Source of the DNA: Methylocella sp.
GTDB lineage: Bacteria > Pseudomonadota > Alphaproteobacteria > Rhizobiales > Beijerinckiaceae
NCBI GenBank assembly: GCA_037200525.1
Contig: JBBCGG010000001.1
Span: 3,402,501 to 3,466,500 of the forward strand
Length of the DNA stretch: 64,000 nt
Reading direction: 5' to 3'
Shown here: positions 35,579 through 46,010 of the stretch, one piece after another
Position numbering within the stretch: the stretch's first letter is position 1
Layout: each line of letters begins with the position of its first letter
Notes under the pieces: model-generated
The model's database searches: none
The model's input: only the letters and a program-made list of their open reading frames with translations
Told to the model about the DNA's origin: nothing
Position numbers and translations under genes: made by a program

Positions 35579-36151
35579 CTACCCTTCGCTGACGACTTCG
35601 GCTTCGCCGCCTTGGCGACGGGCCTGAAGAGTGGACACTTTGATGCCGCGCCGCGCCGCAACCGACCGCGGAGAATCTTCCTTCTGCAAGGCGTTGAACG
35701 TCGCGCGAATCATGTTGTATGGGTTCGACGAACCCTGAGATTTGGCGACGACGTCATGCATGCCGAGCGACTCCAAAATGGCGCGCATCGGACCGCCAGC
35801 GATAATGCCGACGCCCGGCGCCGCGGCTCGCAACACCACGCGTCCCGCACCGTGCCGCCCTCTGATGTCGTGGTGCAATGTGCGGCCTTCGCGCAAAGGC
35901 ACGCGGATCAGCGAGCGTTTCGCCGCCTCGGTCGCCTTGCGGATAGCCTCAGGCACTTCGCGCGCTTTGCCGTGACCAAAGCCAACGCGGCCTTTCTGAT
36001 CGCCCACGACAACGAGAGCGGCGAAGCCGAACCTGCGACCTCCCTTCACCACTTTGGCGACGCGATTAATATGGACCAAACGGTCCACGAATTCGCTGTC
36101 GCGCTCTTCGCGGTCGCGGCCCCGGCCGCCGCCTTCACCTTCACGCGCCAT
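35579..36151 (-). CDS. rpsE: 30S ribosomal protein S5
   Basis: A 190-residue S5 starting [20 protein letters not shown], an Arg/Gly-rich N-terminal tail. The core [18 protein letters not shown] and [15 protein letters not shown] is intact. A longer frame to 36187 is not supported. S5 contributes to the mRNA entry site and decoding accuracy. Confidence 0.96.
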   Translation of the reverse strand: MAREGEGGGRGRDREERDSEFVDRLVHINRVAKVVKGGRRFGFAALVVVGDQKGRVGFGHGKAREVPEAIRKATEAAKRSLIRVPLREGRTLHHDIRGRHGAGRVVLRAAAPGVGIIAGGPMRAILESLGMHDVVAKSQGSSNPYNMIRATFNALQKEDSPRSVAARRGIKVSTLQARRQGGEAEVVSEG

Positions 36152-36202
36152 GTTTCTGTTCCATCTTAAATCCAATTTCCATTCCATCCGCTCAGCTCAG
36201 CG

Positions 36203-36565
36203 TCAGAAACTCAGTCCGCCTTCGCGAGCGCCTTCCGCCAGCGCCTTGACGCGGCCATGATACATATAGGCTCCGCGGTCGAACACAACTTCCTTGATGC
36301 CAGCCTGCGCCGCTCGCTCTGCTATCAGCTTGCCGACCACTTTGGCCGCTTCGACGTCAGCGCCCGTCTTCAGGCTTTCCCGATTGACTTTCTCAAGCGT
36401 TGATGCGGCCGCCAGCGTGCGCCCTGCGGCATCGTCGATAATCTGACAATAAATCTGCTTTGACGAACGGAAAACCGAAAGCCTCGGCTTGCCATAGGCT
36501 CGGGCGCGCAGAGAACGCCTAACGCGCGCCTGGCGACGGGCTGTGGCTACATTGTCCTTTGCCAT
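36203..36565 (-). CDS. rplR: 50S ribosomal protein L18
   Basis: A 120-residue L18, the 5S-rRNA-binding protein, with [18 protein letters not shown] and the C-terminal [24 protein letters not shown]. It stands between rplF and rpsE in the normal spc order. Confidence 0.96.
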   Translation of the reverse strand: MAKDNVATARRQARVRRSLRARAYGKPRLSVFRSSKQIYCQIIDDAAGRTLAAASTLEKVNRESLKTGADVEAAKVVGKLIAERAAQAGIKEVVFDRGAYMYHGRVKALAEGAREGGLSF

Positions 36566-36592
36566 AGGCTTGGCTCCTAATCCTTAATTCAA

Positions 36593-37126
36593 TTACTTCT
36601 TCTTGCCTTCCTTGCGGAAGATAAATTCGCCGGCGTATTTGACGCCCTTGCCCTTATAGGGCTCCGGGGGGCGCAGCGCGCGGATTTCAGCGGCTGTCTG
36701 CCCGACCTGGCGCTTATCGATCCCGCTCACCGACACTTCTGTGGGCTTGGCAGCGACGATCGCTATTCCCTCCGGAATCGGGAAATTCACGTCATGGCTA
36801 TAGCCGAGCGACAGCTGCAGATTCTTTCCAGATACGGCCGCCTTGTAGCCGACGCCAGTGATCTCAAGCTTCCGCTCGAAACCCTTCGAAACGCCGATCA
36901 CGAGATTGTTGACCATAGCGCGCGTCATACCCCATAAGGCTCGCGCCTGCTTGGTGTCGTTCCTTGGGGTCACCGCAATTCCGGTCTCGCCCAACGCAAC
37001 GCTCACGTCGCTAGGCGCAGTAAACGACAGCGAGCCCTTGCCGCCCTTCACCGAGACTAACTGGCCCTCGACCTTGGCCGTGACGCCGGCCGGAATGACA
37101 ACCGGCTTCTTTCCGATACGAGACAT
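36593..37126 (-). CDS. rplF: 50S ribosomal protein L6
   Basis: A 177-residue L6 starting [15 protein letters not shown]. Its C-terminal rRNA-binding repeat has [19 protein letters not shown]. Length and order are as expected for the spc operon. Confidence 0.96.
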   Translation of the reverse strand: MSRIGKKPVVIPAGVTAKVEGQLVSVKGGKGSLSFTAPSDVSVALGETGIAVTPRNDTKQARALWGMTRAMVNNLVIGVSKGFERKLEITGVGYKAAVSGKNLQLSLGYSHDVNFPIPEGIAIVAAKPTEVSVSGIDKRQVGQTAAEIRALRPPEPYKGKGVKYAGEFIFRKEGKKK

Positions 37127-37150
37127 GATTAAACTTCCTCGGTCTTTCGG

Positions 37151-37549
37151 TCAGAAGACCTTGCAAAGAACTTCGCCGCCAACATTGGCTTCGCGAGCGG
37201 CATGATCAGCCATGACGCCTTTTGGAGTGGAGACGATCGTGATGCCAAGCCCGTTCGCAACGCGCGGCATCGCGTCGACGGCGGCATAAACCCGTCGCCC
37301 GGGTTTCGAAACCCGCTGTATCTCCCGAATGACCGGGAAACCGTCGAAGTATTTCAGTTCGATTTCGAACTCGGTCCGGCCATTGCCATATTCCGTAGTC
37401 GCATAACCCCGGATATAGCCCTCAGATTGCAGAACATCGAGGACATGGGCCCGAAGCCGCGAACCCGGCGTTTGCACCTTGCCTTTGCGCCGCATCTGCG
37501 CATTGCGGATGCGCGTAAGCATATCGCCCAACGGATCGTTGATCGCCAT
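37151..37549 (-). CDS. rpsH: 30S ribosomal protein S8
   Basis: A 132-residue S8 starting [18 protein letters not shown], with the C-terminal [20 protein letters not shown] motif. In E. coli S8 also represses the spc operon through an mRNA site near rplE; no such site was checked here. Confidence 0.96.
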   Translation of the reverse strand: MAINDPLGDMLTRIRNAQMRRKGKVQTPGSRLRAHVLDVLQSEGYIRGYATTEYGNGRTEFEIELKYFDGFPVIREIQRVSKPGRRVYAAVDAMPRVANGLGITIVSTPKGVMADHAAREANVGGEVLCKVF

Positions 37550-37561
37550 GATCCGTCCCTC

Positions 37562-37867
37562 CTACCAGCTCGACTTGACAAGACCGGGGATGAGGCCCTG
37601 CGAGCCCAATTCCCGCAACGCAATGCGCGACATTTTCATCTTGCGCGTGAAGGCCCGCGGCCGACCCGTGACCTCGCACCGGTTGCGAATGCGTCCGGGA
37701 GACGAATTACGCGGCAACTCGGATAATTTGAGCCGAGCCGCAAAACGCTCCTCCACGTTCAAGGTCAAATCGGCGGCAATCGCCTTCAGGCGAGCGCGCC
37801 GCGCAGCATATTGCTTGACCAATTTGATCCGGTGCTTGTTTTTCTCGATCGAGCTTGTCTTCGCCAT
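37562..37867 (-). CDS. rpsN: 30S ribosomal protein S14 (zinc-free type)
   Basis: A 101-residue S14 of the long type without the four zinc-binding cysteines; only one Cys is seen, in [15 protein letters not shown]. It starts [19 protein letters not shown] and lies between rplE and rpsH. Confidence 0.95.
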   Translation of the reverse strand: MAKTSSIEKNKHRIKLVKQYAARRARLKAIAADLTLNVEERFAARLKLSELPRNSSPGRIRNRCEVTGRPRAFTRKMKMSRIALRELGSQGLIPGLVKSSW

Positions 37868-37908
37868 AAACCTCTACCTCTGGTCGCCGCGTCTGAAACG
37901 ATTCCGTT

Positions 37909-38622
37909 TCACTGCCGGAACGGGAAGTTAAATGCGCGCAATAGGGCGCGCGCCTCGTCGTCCGATTTTGCCGTGGTGCAAACAATAATATCCATGCCTA
38001 CGACGCTTTCCGTCTGATCATAGTTGATCTCTGGGAAGATGATATGCTCCTTGATGCCCATCGCGAAATTGCCTCGGCCATCAAAGCTCTTCGGATTCAA
38101 ACCACGGAAATCCCTGATCCGCGGCAGAGCGATCGTCACGAGACGGTCGAGAAATTCGTACATGCGAGTTGCGCGCAAAGTCACCTTGGCGCCGATCGGC
38201 ATGTTCTCGCGAACCTTGAATGTCGCGATCGCGTTGCGAGCGCGGGTGATGACAGGCTTTTGGCCCGCGATCAGCCCGAGATCGGCAGCAGCCAACGTCA
38301 CTTTCTTGGTGTCGTTGACGGCCTCTCCGACGCCCATATTCAGCACGATCTTCTCGATGGTCGGCACTTCAAACAGATTCTTGTAGCCAAACTCTTCGAT
38401 CAGCTGGGCGCGGATGACCTCTTCATAGTGCTTCTTGAGCCGCGGAGCATAATCTTTCGGCGAACCGAGTTCTCCTGCCGACGCAGTCGCGAACGACGCG
38501 CCCTCGCTGCGCGAAGACCCTTCTCCACCAGACTTTTTTGCTTTGGTCGCGGGTTTGGGCGCGCCCTTGCCGTCCTTGGGCCCGGCTCCCTTGCCGCCCT
38601 TCCCTGCTTTGGAATCAGCCAT
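37909..38622 (-). CDS. rplE: 50S ribosomal protein L5 with long N-terminal extension
   Basis: The L5 core starts near residue 55 ([19 protein letters not shown]) and is complete to the end ([20 protein letters not shown]). Before it are about 54 residues rich in Lys, Gly, Ala and Ser ([20 protein letters not shown] and onward) that ordinary L5 proteins of about 180 residues lack. The whole is 237 residues. The extension is in frame with the ATG that overlaps the end of rplX, and no better internal start with a ribosome site is seen, so it is probably translated. Confidence 0.94.
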   Translation of the reverse strand: MADSKAGKGGKGAGPKDGKGAPKPATKAKKSGGEGSSRSEGASFATASAGELGSPKDYAPRLKKHYEEVIRAQLIEEFGYKNLFEVPTIEKIVLNMGVGEAVNDTKKVTLAAADLGLIAGQKPVITRARNAIATFKVRENMPIGAKVTLRATRMYEFLDRLVTIALPRIRDFRGLNPKSFDGRGNFAMGIKEHIIFPEINYDQTESVVGMDIIVCTTAKSDDEARALLRAFNFPFRQ

Positions 38623-38932
38623 CGATCACGTCTCCAGAACGTTTAGCGAAGCGGACCTTACGGCCATCATCGAGAATCTTGAAGCCAACTCGCGTCGGCT
38701 GCCCATCCTTGGGATCAGCGACCGCCAAATTGGACAATCGAATCGCCGCCTCTTTCGAGACGATGCCCGCTTCCTGTTGCGGCGTTTGCCGCTGATGCTT
38801 CTTCACGAGATTGATCCCGCGAACGATCGCGCGGTCTTCCTTCGGAAGGACCTGCAACACTTCACCCGAACGACCTTTGTCGCGCCCGACCAGCACGACC
38901 ACTTTGTCGCCTTTCTTGATCTTGGCGGCCAT
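38615..38932 (-). CDS. rplX: 50S ribosomal protein L24
   Basis: A 105-residue L24 with the KOW motif near the start ([20 protein letters not shown]). It overlaps rplE by 8 bases and abuts rplN, which points to tight translational coupling. Confidence 0.96.
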   Translation of the reverse strand: MAAKIKKGDKVVVLVGRDKGRSGEVLQVLPKEDRAIVRGINLVKKHQRQTPQQEAGIVSKEAAIRLSNLAVADPKDGQPTRVGFKILDDGRKVRFAKRSGDVIDG

Positions 38933-39300
38933 TACAGCACCTCCGGCGCGAGCGAAATGATTTTCATCTGGTTGCGGGCGCGCAATTCACGCGGCACCGG
39001 CCCGAAAATGCGGGTGCCGATCGGCTCCGACTGATTATTGATCAAGACCGCAGCATTCGAATCAAAACGGATTACCGAACCATCCGCGCGCTTGATATCC
39101 TTGGCGGTGCGAACGACAACCGCCTTCATGACATCGCCTTTCTTGACGCGCCCGCGCGGAATCGCCTCTTTAATCGAGACGACAATGATGTCGCCAACCC
39201 CAGCATATCGCCGCTTGGAGCCGCCAAGCACCTTGATGCACATCACGCGGCGCGCGCCGGAATTATCGGCGACCTCGAGGTTGGTCTGCACCTGTATCAT
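38932..39300 (-). CDS. rplN: 50S ribosomal protein L14
   Basis: A 122-residue L14 starting [20 protein letters not shown], at normal length, first gene of the spc part of the cluster. Confidence 0.97.
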   Translation of the reverse strand: MIQVQTNLEVADNSGARRVMCIKVLGGSKRRYAGVGDIIVVSIKEAIPRGRVKKGDVMKAVVVRTAKDIKRADGSVIRFDSNAAVLINNQSEPIGTRIFGPVPRELRARNQMKIISLAPEVL

Positions 39301-39398
39301 CGCATAATACCTTTCTTGCCAGAGCGGTTTCCGAGCGCCGCACCCGCGCTGGACTTCGTCTGAAGGAGGCTCGCCTACTGAGCGTCAAAGAGCAATAT

Positions 39399-39644
39399 TC
39401 AACCTCGGGCCGTTCCGGCAGACATCACGATCCACCGCTTCAACTTCGAAATCGGCTTCGTCTCCTCAATGGACACCATATCGCCGACCTTGAAAGCTTT
39501 GGTCTCGTCATGCGCGTGATAGTTCTTCGTGCGCCGCACCGTCTTCTTCAAGAGCGGGTGTGTGAAACGGCGCTCCACCTTCACGACAACAGTCTTTTCC
39601 TGCTTGTCGCTCACAACGACGCCTTGGAGAATTCGCTTCGGCAT
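39399..39644 (-). CDS. rpsQ: 30S ribosomal protein S17
   Basis: An 81-residue S17 starting [20 protein letters not shown]. It is the last gene of the S10 part; a 98-base gap separates it from rplN. Confidence 0.96.
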   Translation of the reverse strand: MPKRILQGVVVSDKQEKTVVVKVERRFTHPLLKKTVRRTKNYHAHDETKAFKVGDMVSIEETKPISKLKRWIVMSAGTARG

Positions 39645-39684
39645 AGTCTCTCAAACCTATCTTTCGAACCCTGTGGTCGAACCT

Positions 39685-39897
39685 TTATTTCACGGACCCT
39701 GTGCGCAATTGCGCGGCGATTGTTTTCAATCGAGCAATGTCGCGGCGAACCAACCGCACCCGCGCCGTGTTCTCGAGCTGCCCGGTGGCGCGCTGGAAGC
39801 GAAGATTGAACTGCTCTTTCTTGAGGTTCAAAATCTCCTGCTCCATTTGATCGCCAGACATCACCTTAAGGTCGGACAAACGCTGCTTGGCTTTCAT
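39685..39897 (-). CDS. rpmC: 50S ribosomal protein L29
   Basis: A 70-residue L29 starting [20 protein letters not shown], with the helical hairpin [24 protein letters not shown] use ATG 39897; the longer open frame upstream is a shadow of rplP. Confidence 0.95.
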   Translation of the reverse strand: MKAKQRLSDLKVMSGDQMEQEILNLKKEQFNLRFQRATGQLENTARVRLVRRDIARLKTIAAQLRTGSVK

Positions 39898-39910
39898 GAC
39901 CGATCCTCTC

Positions 39911-40324
39911 CTATTCCTGAATGCGCTGCACGAATCGCGTCTTGATCGGCAATTTGGCCGAAGCAAGCAGCAGAGCCTCGCGCGCCAACTCAACGGGCAC
40001 GCCATCGAGTTCGAACATGATGCGGCCAGGCGCAACGCGAACAATCCACAATTCCGGAGCGCCCTTGCCCTTACCCATACGCACTTCGGTCGGCTTCTTC
40101 GACACTGGCACATCTGGGAAAATGCGAATCCAGACGCGACCGGCCCGCTTCATATGACGCGTCATGGCGCGACGAGCGGCCTCGATCTGGCGCGCGGTGA
40201 TCCGCTCGGGTTCGAGCGCCTTCAGGCCGAATTGCCCGAAGTTCAGTTCGAATCCAGCCTTCGAGGCGCCGTGAATGCGGCCCTTAAAGGCTTTCCGGAA
40301 TTTGGTGCGCTTGGGTTGCAGCAT
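39911..40324 (-). CDS. rplP: 50S ribosomal protein L16
   Basis: A 137-residue L16 starting [19 protein letters not shown]. The loop containing [10 protein letters not shown]-like residues near the peptidyl-transferase centre is present ([15 protein letters not shown]). Confidence 0.96.
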   Translation of the reverse strand: MLQPKRTKFRKAFKGRIHGASKAGFELNFGQFGLKALEPERITARQIEAARRAMTRHMKRAGRVWIRIFPDVPVSKKPTEVRMGKGKGAPELWIVRVAPGRIMFELDGVPVELAREALLLASAKLPIKTRFVQRIQE

Positions 40325-40356
40325 AATTCAAAAACTCTCAGGTGATTCAATCGCGC

Positions 40357-41076
40357 TCAGGCGGCATCGCGGTCGCGTCGACGTCTTTCGCCGCCGCCGC
40401 CCGAATGATCCTGTTCGCTCATCTTTTTGTCTTGCGCCATCGGATCATGCTCAAGAATCTCGCCCTTGAAGATCCACACCTTGATGCCGCATGTTCCGTA
40501 CGCCGTATGCGCCGTGGCGGTGCCGTAGTCGATATCCGCACGCAGAGTGTGCAGCGGAACGCGCCCCTCGCGGTACCATTCGACGCGGGCGATCTCCGCG
40601 CCGCCAAGACGGCCGCCGCAGTTGATCCGAATGCCCTCTGCTCCAAGCCGCATGGCGGACTGAACGGCCCGCTTCATCGCGCGCCGGAAAGCGACGCGTC
40701 GCTCCAGCTGCTGCGCAATCGAATCCGCGACCAGAACCGCATCGATCTCGGGCTTGCGCACCTCGACGATGTTGATCAAAACTTCAGAGTCCGTCATCTT
40801 CGCGACAAGCTTGCGAATCTTGTCGATATCGGCGCCTTTTTTGCCGATAACGACGCCAGGACGCGCCGAATGAATCGTCACGCGGCACTTCTTGTGCGGA
40901 CGTTCAATAATGATCTTCGACACCGCGGCTTGCTTAAGGGTCTTCATCAGCGCCGCGCGGATCGCAATGTCCTCATGCAACAGCTTGCCGTACTCGCCTT
41001 TGCCTGCGAACCAACGTGAATCCCAAGTCCGGTTGATGCCGAGCCTAAGGCCGATTGGGTTGACTTTCTGTCCCAT
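40357..41076 (-). CDS. rpsC: 30S ribosomal protein S3
   Basis: A 239-residue S3 starting [22 protein letters not shown], with a KH domain carrying [14 protein letters not shown] (the GxxG loop) and an acidic/basic tail ending in a run of Arg. Confidence 0.96.
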   Translation of the reverse strand: MGQKVNPIGLRLGINRTWDSRWFAGKGEYGKLLHEDIAIRAALMKTLKQAAVSKIIIERPHKKCRVTIHSARPGVVIGKKGADIDKIRKLVAKMTDSEVLINIVEVRKPEIDAVLVADSIAQQLERRVAFRRAMKRAVQSAMRLGAEGIRINCGGRLGGAEIARVEWYREGRVPLHTLRADIDYGTATAHTAYGTCGIKVWIFKGEILEHDPMAQDKKMSEQDHSGGGGERRRRDRDAA

Positions 41077-41085
41077 CTTCTCTCC

Positions 41086-41475
41086 TCAGGCCCCTGCTGC
41101 AGCGGCGCTGACTTCGCGCAAAACAATCGTCAAATGCGAAAACGGCTTCTGGACGCGGCCAGACCGACCACGCGCATGCGCGCTGAAACGCTTCATCACC
41201 AAGCCTCTGCCGACATAAGCCTCGGCGACGACAAGGTCATCGACATCAAGGCTGTGATTGTTTTCAGCATTGGCGATCGCGCTCTCCAACGTCTTTCTCA
41301 CTTCGAAAGCTATTCGCTTGCGCGAAAACTCGAGATCAGCCAAAGCCTTATCGACCTTCTTGCCGCGAATAAGCTGCGCCAGAAGGTTCAGCTTTTGCGG
41401 GCTGATCCGCAACATCCGAGCTACGGCTTTGGCTTCGTTGTCTTTGAGCGCCCGCGGCGTTTTCTCCTTGGACAT
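41086..41475 (-). CDS. rplV: 50S ribosomal protein L22
   Basis: A 129-residue L22 with the long beta hairpin [20 protein letters not shown] that lines the peptide exit tunnel. Confidence 0.96.
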   Translation of the reverse strand: MSKEKTPRALKDNEAKAVARMLRISPQKLNLLAQLIRGKKVDKALADLEFSRKRIAFEVRKTLESAIANAENNHSLDVDDLVVAEAYVGRGLVMKRFSAHARGRSGRVQKPFSHLTIVLREVSAAAAGA

Positions 41476-41477
41476 GA

Positions 41478-41756
41478 TTAGCCTCTCCTGGCTTTCTTGT
41501 CGGCCGCGTGGCCATGGAAGGTCCGCGTCGGGGAAAACTCACCGAATTTATGCCCAATCATTTCCTCGGTCACATTCACCGGAATATGCTTGTGGCCATT
41601 GTAGACGCCAAACGTCAGCCCAACGAATTGCGGCAAAATAGTAGAGCGCCGGCTCCAGATTTTGATAATTTCGGAACGTCCAGTACTCCGCGAGGCATCT
41701 GCTTTCTTCAGCATATAGCCGTCGACGAACGGACCTTTCCAGATCGACCGAGCCAT
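41478..41756 (-). CDS. rpsS: 30S ribosomal protein S19
   Basis: A 92-residue S19 starting [19 protein letters not shown] and ending [18 protein letters not shown]. It lies 2 bases upstream of rplV in the minus-strand order. Confidence 0.97.
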   Translation of the reverse strand: MARSIWKGPFVDGYMLKKADASRSTGRSEIIKIWSRRSTILPQFVGLTFGVYNGHKHIPVNVTEEMIGHKFGEFSPTRTFHGHAADKKARRG

Positions 41757-41758
41757 GA

Positions 41759-42598
41759 TCAGCCCTTCTTCTTGCTTTTGTGACGCGAGGTCACGATGAA
41801 TTTCCCAGTGGTCTTATTCGAGCGCGTCTTCATGCCCTTTGTATGCTTGCCCCATGGCGTCACAGGATGCCGCCCAGCTGAAGTGCGGCCTTCGCCGCCG
41901 CCATGCGGGTGGTCGATCGGGTTCATGGAAATGCCGCGGTTGTGCGGCATGCGGCCAAGCCAACGACTACGTCCGGCCTTACCGATGTTCGTATTCATAT
42001 GATCGGGGTTGGACACTGCGCCGACGGTTGCGAAGCATTGTCCGTGAATTAGCCGCTGCTCCCCGGAGTTAAGGCGAATAACGACATAGCCCTGATCGCG
42101 ACCGACGACCTGCGCGTAGTTTCCGGCCGTGCGCACCATCGCGCCGCCTTTGCCGATCTTCATTTCGATATTATGCACGATCGTGCCGACCGGCATGTTG
42201 GCGAGCGCCATCGCATTGCCAGGCTTCACGTCCGCCTGCATCGACGAGATCACCTCATCTCCAACAGCGAGCCGCTGCGGGGCAATGATGTAAGCCAGCT
42301 CATCATCCGCATAACGAATCAGCGCAATGAAAGATGTCCGGTTCGGATCATATTCAATCCGCTCGACCTTCGCCGGAATGTCGAGCTTCCGCCGCTTGAA
42401 ATCGATAATCCGATAGCTTTGCTTATGACCGCCGCCGTGAAAGCGCACGGTGATCCTGCCAGTGTTGTTGCGCCCGCCCGTCGACGGCTTACCCTCGGTA
42501 AGCCGCTTCACCGGCTTACCCTTGTACAGCGCGCTGCGATCGACGATCACGAGCTCGCGAAGGCTCGGCGTGGTCGGTTTGAACGTCTTCAGTGCCAT
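41759..42598 (-). CDS. rplB: 50S ribosomal protein L2
   Basis: A 279-residue L2 starting [20 protein letters not shown]. The peptidyl-transferase-proximal [16 protein letters not shown]-type segment reads [19 protein letters not shown] chose ATG 42598; the frame is open 8 codons further. Confidence 0.97.
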   Translation of the reverse strand: MALKTFKPTTPSLRELVIVDRSALYKGKPVKRLTEGKPSTGGRNNTGRITVRFHGGGHKQSYRIIDFKRRKLDIPAKVERIEYDPNRTSFIALIRYADDELAYIIAPQRLAVGDEVISSMQADVKPGNAMALANMPVGTIVHNIEMKIGKGGAMVRTAGNYAQVVGRDQGYVVIRLNSGEQRLIHGQCFATVGAVSNPDHMNTNIGKAGRSRWLGRMPHNRGISMNPIDHPHGGGEGRTSAGRHPVTPWGKHTKGMKTRSNKTTGKFIVTSRHKSKKKG

Positions 42599-42618
42599 TG
42601 CCGCAATCCCTAATTCTC

Positions 42619-42930
42619 TCAAAGACCAGTCGTGACGTCGATCTTGTGACCATCGGCGAGGGTCACAACCGCTTTTTTCACGTCCGATTGAACGCCGCGC
42701 ACACCTTTGAAGGTTTTTCTCTTGCCTTTGCGAATCAACGTGTTGACGCCGGCAACCTTGACGTCAAACAGACGCTCCACGGCCGCCTTGATCTCCGCCT
42801 TCGTCGAGTTCTTCCGAACTTTGAAGACGACTTGATTTGCTTCCGACGCCAACGTTGCCTTTTCGGTGATCACCGGGGCTATGATGACATCGTAATGATG
42901 CGCATTCAGCGCAAGTTTCGATCCGCTCAT
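42619..42930 (-). CDS. rplW: 50S ribosomal protein L23
   Basis: A 103-residue L23 ([20 protein letters not shown]), which forms the docking site for trigger factor and SRP at the tunnel exit. Its start overlaps the rplD stop by 4 bases. Confidence 0.96.
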   Translation of the reverse strand: MSGSKLALNAHHYDVIIAPVITEKATLASEANQVVFKVRKNSTKAEIKAAVERLFDVKVAGVNTLIRKGKRKTFKGVRGVQSDVKKAVVTLADGHKIDVTTGL

Positions 42931-43547
42931 TTGAAGCGAGCCTCCAGTGCATCGATCGCCGCCCTGGTGAGAACGAGCTTTTTCCGGCGAAGAATGTCGT
43001 AAACATTGATGCCCTGCACCGGCAGCACGTCAATTTGCGGAATGTTCCGAGCAGCCAGGCAAAAATTCACTTCCGGCTCCGCGCCGTCGATGATCAGAGC
43101 GTTGGTCAGCCCAAGCTTGGCGAAGCTCGCCTTCAGTCCCTTGGTCTTTGCGTCCTCAACCTTCGCATCGGACCAGACGATAATGCCGCCATCCTGAGCC
43201 TTGGCCGAAAGCGCATGCTTCAGAGCCAGCGCGCGCACCTTCTTCGGCAGATCATGGGCATGCGAACGCACAAGCGGACCGAAGGCGCGGCCACCGCCGC
43301 GAAACTGCGGAACCCGCGCAGAACCATGCCGCGCGTTGCCGGTGCCCTTCTGCTTGTACATTTTCTTGCCGGTTCGCGAAATCTCTCCGCGTCCCTTAAC
43401 CTTATGCGTGCCGGCGCGCCGCTTTGCGAGCTGATAGCGCACCATGCGCGCAATCAAGTCTTGGCGTGGGGCAAGCCCAAAAATTGCATCGTCGAGTTCG
43501 ATCGACCCAGTGGCGTCGCCCTCGAGAGAAGTAATATCGATCTTCAC
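42927..43547 (-). CDS. rplD: 50S ribosomal protein L4
   Basis: A 206-residue L4 with the tunnel loop [20 protein letters not shown]. It overlaps both rplC and rplW by 4 bases. In E. coli L4 regulates the S10 operon through its leader. Confidence 0.96.
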   Translation of the reverse strand: MKIDITSLEGDATGSIELDDAIFGLAPRQDLIARMVRYQLAKRRAGTHKVKGRGEISRTGKKMYKQKGTGNARHGSARVPQFRGGGRAFGPLVRSHAHDLPKKVRALALKHALSAKAQDGGIIVWSDAKVEDAKTKGLKASFAKLGLTNALIIDGAEPEVNFCLAARNIPQIDVLPVQGINVYDILRRKKLVLTRAAIDALEARFK

Positions 43548-44269
43548 GAGCGAGCCTCCGTCCCGGCTTCGGCGACATCGCCAGACTCAACGCTGGGCAA
43601 ACGATACTTGCCAGGCTTCGGCGCATCTTTCGGCAACGCCTTCTTGACGGCGTCGCAAATGAAGATCCAACCACCCGCAACGCCAGGCACCGCGCCTTCA
43701 ACCAAAATCAAGCCGCGTTCGATATCGAGTTGAACAACGCGCAGATTTTGCGTCGTCACTCTCGCGGTTCCCATATGCCCGGCCATCTTCTTGTTTTTGA
43801 AGACCCTGCCAGGATCCTGCCGGCCGCCGGTAGAACCGTGCGACCGATGCGACACCGACACGCCATGTGTTGCGCGAAGGCCGCCAAAGTTCCAGCGCTT
43901 CATTGCGCCGGCAAAGCCCTTACCGATGCTGTTTCCCGTCACATCGACGAATTGACCGACGACGAAATGATCCGCCGTGATCTCTGCGCCCACGGGAAGC
44001 AACGCTTCTTCCTCGACGCGGAACTCGGCAAGCTTCATTTTCGGCTCGACCTTGGCGACAGCAAAGCGAGTGCGCTCCGCCTTCGAGACGTTCTTGACCT
44101 TAGCGCGGCCGATGCCGAGCTGAAGCGCCGTATAGCCGTTCTGTTCCTTGGTCCGATGCGCGACAACTTGACAGCCATCGAGCTTCAAAACCGTAACCGG
44201 AACATGCTCGCCGACGTCGCTGAAGACGCGGGTCATGCCGACCTTTTGTGCGATGACACCTGACCGCAT
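43544..44269 (-). CDS. rplC: 50S ribosomal protein L3
   Basis: A 241-residue L3 starting [20 protein letters not shown], with [28 protein letters not shown], the loop that includes the Gln methylated by PrmB in other bacteria. It has an acidic C-terminal tail beyond the usual end. Confidence 0.96.
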   Translation of the reverse strand: MRSGVIAQKVGMTRVFSDVGEHVPVTVLKLDGCQVVAHRTKEQNGYTALQLGIGRAKVKNVSKAERTRFAVAKVEPKMKLAEFRVEEEALLPVGAEITADHFVVGQFVDVTGNSIGKGFAGAMKRWNFGGLRATHGVSVSHRSHGSTGGRQDPGRVFKNKKMAGHMGTARVTTQNLRVVQLDIERGLILVEGAVPGVAGGWIFICDAVKKALPKDAPKPGKYRLPSVESGDVAEAGTEARS

Positions 44270-44342
44270 TGTTCAATCCTTAAAGACCCGATCGCCGGCA
44301 CAGCCAGTTGTGGGTTTCATCAACTAAAAAAGCCCGCTCGCG

Positions 44343-44651
44343 CTAAAGCTTGATCTCCACATCGACGCCCGCGGCAAGATCGAGTTTCATCAACGCATCC
44401 ACCGTTTGCGGCGTCGGATCGACGATATCGAGCACTCTTTTATGGGTGCGGATTTCGAACTGCTCACGCGACTTCTTATCGACATGCGGCGACCGGTTCA
44501 CCGTGAACTTCTCGATCTTCGTCGGCAGCGGAATAGGGCCACGAACCTGGGCGCCCGTCCGCTTGGCCGTCGAGACAATCTCTTTCGTCGAAGAATCAAG
44601 GATTCGATGATCGAATGCTTTGAGGCGAATGCGGATATTCTGGCCGTTCAT
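44343..44651 (-). CDS. rpsJ: 30S ribosomal protein S10
   Basis: A 102-residue S10 starting [22 protein letters not shown] 44651 is preferred to a TTG one codon earlier. S10 (NusE) also takes part in transcription antitermination. Confidence 0.96.
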   Translation of the reverse strand: MNGQNIRIRLKAFDHRILDSSTKEIVSTAKRTGAQVRGPIPLPTKIEKFTVNRSPHVDKKSREQFEIRTHKRVLDIVDPTPQTVDALMKLDLAAGVDVEIKL

Positions 44652-44724
44652 CAATTCGTTCCCTTTAGGCCGGCGTCCGATAATCCGGCTCGCTGGCTTA
44701 ACGCTGTTCCTCGACGCTTCCGTA

Positions 44725-44748
44725 GGCTGGCGCGGCTACGCGCCAGCC
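44725..44748. repeat. Perfect 10-bp stem hairpin between tuf and rpsJ
   Basis: GGCTGGCGCG-GCTA-CGCGCCAGCC. No T-run follows on the minus strand, the direction of the operon, so it is not a standard intrinsic terminator; an RNA processing or stabilising hairpin fits as well. Confidence 0.6.
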
Positions 44749-44780
44749 TCGGCGCTCACATCAACTTCAACGCCTCGGCG

Positions 44781-45971
44781 TCAGTCAGTAATCGACGCAA
44801 CGACCCCTGCGCCCACCGTGCGACCGCCTTCGCGAATAGCAAAGCGCAGCTTTTCTTCCATCGCGATCGGCACAATGAGCTCGACATCCATTGTCACGTT
44901 ATCGCCCGGCATCACCATTTCCGTGCCCTCAGGAAGGGTCACGACGCCAGTCACGTCCGTGGTGCGGAAATAAAACTGCGGACGGTAGTTCGTGAAGAAC
45001 GGCGTATGCCGTCCACCTTCGTCCTTGGTCAAAATATAGGCTTCCGCCTTGAACTTGGTGTGCGGCTTCACTGAACCCGGCTTGCACAAGACCTGACCGC
45101 GCTCAACGTCTTCGCGCTTGGTGCCGCGCAACAGAGCGCCGATGTTGTCGCCAGCCTGGCCCTGATCGAGCAGCTTGCGGAACATTTCAACGCCGGTCAC
45201 AACCGTCTTCACGGTGGGCTTCAATCCGACGATTTCAATTTCCTCGCCGACCTTGACGATGCCGCGCTCGACGCGGCCAGTCACAACCGTGCCGCGACCA
45301 GAGATCGAGAACACGTCTTCAACCGGCATCAGGAAGGGCAGATCAACCGGGCGATCAGGCTGCGGAATATAGGCGTCAACCGTATCCATCAACGCCAGAA
45401 CAGCATCATGTCCGATCTCGGGGCTGCGACCTTCCAGCGTGCAGAGCGCCGATCCCTTGGTGATCGGAATATCGTCTCCAGGGAAGTCATACTTCGACAG
45501 CAACTCGCGAACCTCGAGCTCGACAAGTTCGAGCAGCTCGGCGTCGTCGACCATGTCGACCTTATTCATGAACACGACAAGCGCCGGCACGCCGACCTGA
45601 CGAGCGAGCAGGATATGCTCGCGAGTCTGCGGCATCGGACCGTCAGCCGCCGAGACGACGAGAATAGCGCCATCCATCTGCGCCGCGCCGGTGATCATGT
45701 TCTTCACATAGTCGGCGTGGCCAGGGCAGTCGACATGCGCGTAATGGCGCTTCTTGGTCTCGTATTCGACGTGAGCGGTCGAGATCGTAATGCCGCGCGC
45801 CTTTTCTTCGGGCGCCCTATCGATCTGATCATAAGCCGTGTAAACCGCCCCGCCGGATTCGGCCAAGACTTTTGTAATAGCAGCGGTCAGCGACGTCTTG
45901 CCATGATCGACATGGCCAATCGTGCCAATGTTGCAATGCGGCTTATTCCGCTGAAACTTTTCCTTGCCCAT
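44781..45971 (-). CDS. tuf: Elongation factor Tu
   Basis: A 396-residue EF-Tu with the GTPase motifs [22 protein letters not shown] and NKVDMVDD, and the C-terminal [15 protein letters not shown]. Only one tuf copy is in the window; alphaproteobacteria often have a second elsewhere. Confidence 0.98.
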   Translation of the reverse strand: MGKEKFQRNKPHCNIGTIGHVDHGKTSLTAAITKVLAESGGAVYTAYDQIDRAPEEKARGITISTAHVEYETKKRHYAHVDCPGHADYVKNMITGAAQMDGAILVVSAADGPMPQTREHILLARQVGVPALVVFMNKVDMVDDAELLELVELEVRELLSKYDFPGDDIPITKGSALCTLEGRSPEIGHDAVLALMDTVDAYIPQPDRPVDLPFLMPVEDVFSISGRGTVVTGRVERGIVKVGEEIEIVGLKPTVKTVVTGVEMFRKLLDQGQAGDNIGALLRGTKREDVERGQVLCKPGSVKPHTKFKAEAYILTKDEGGRHTPFFTNYRPQFYFRTTDVTGVVTLPEGTEMVMPGDNVTMDVELIVPIAMEEKLRFAIREGGRTVGAGVVASITD

Positions 45972-46010
45972 AGTCCGGCTCCTCTAGAATCTTTAGCGCG
46001 TGGCTCGCAG

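Noticed and set aside
44270-44342. T6 tract after rpsJ as an intrinsic terminator
   Set aside because: The sequence before the T-run forms only a weak, G-T-rich stem, so I do not call it.
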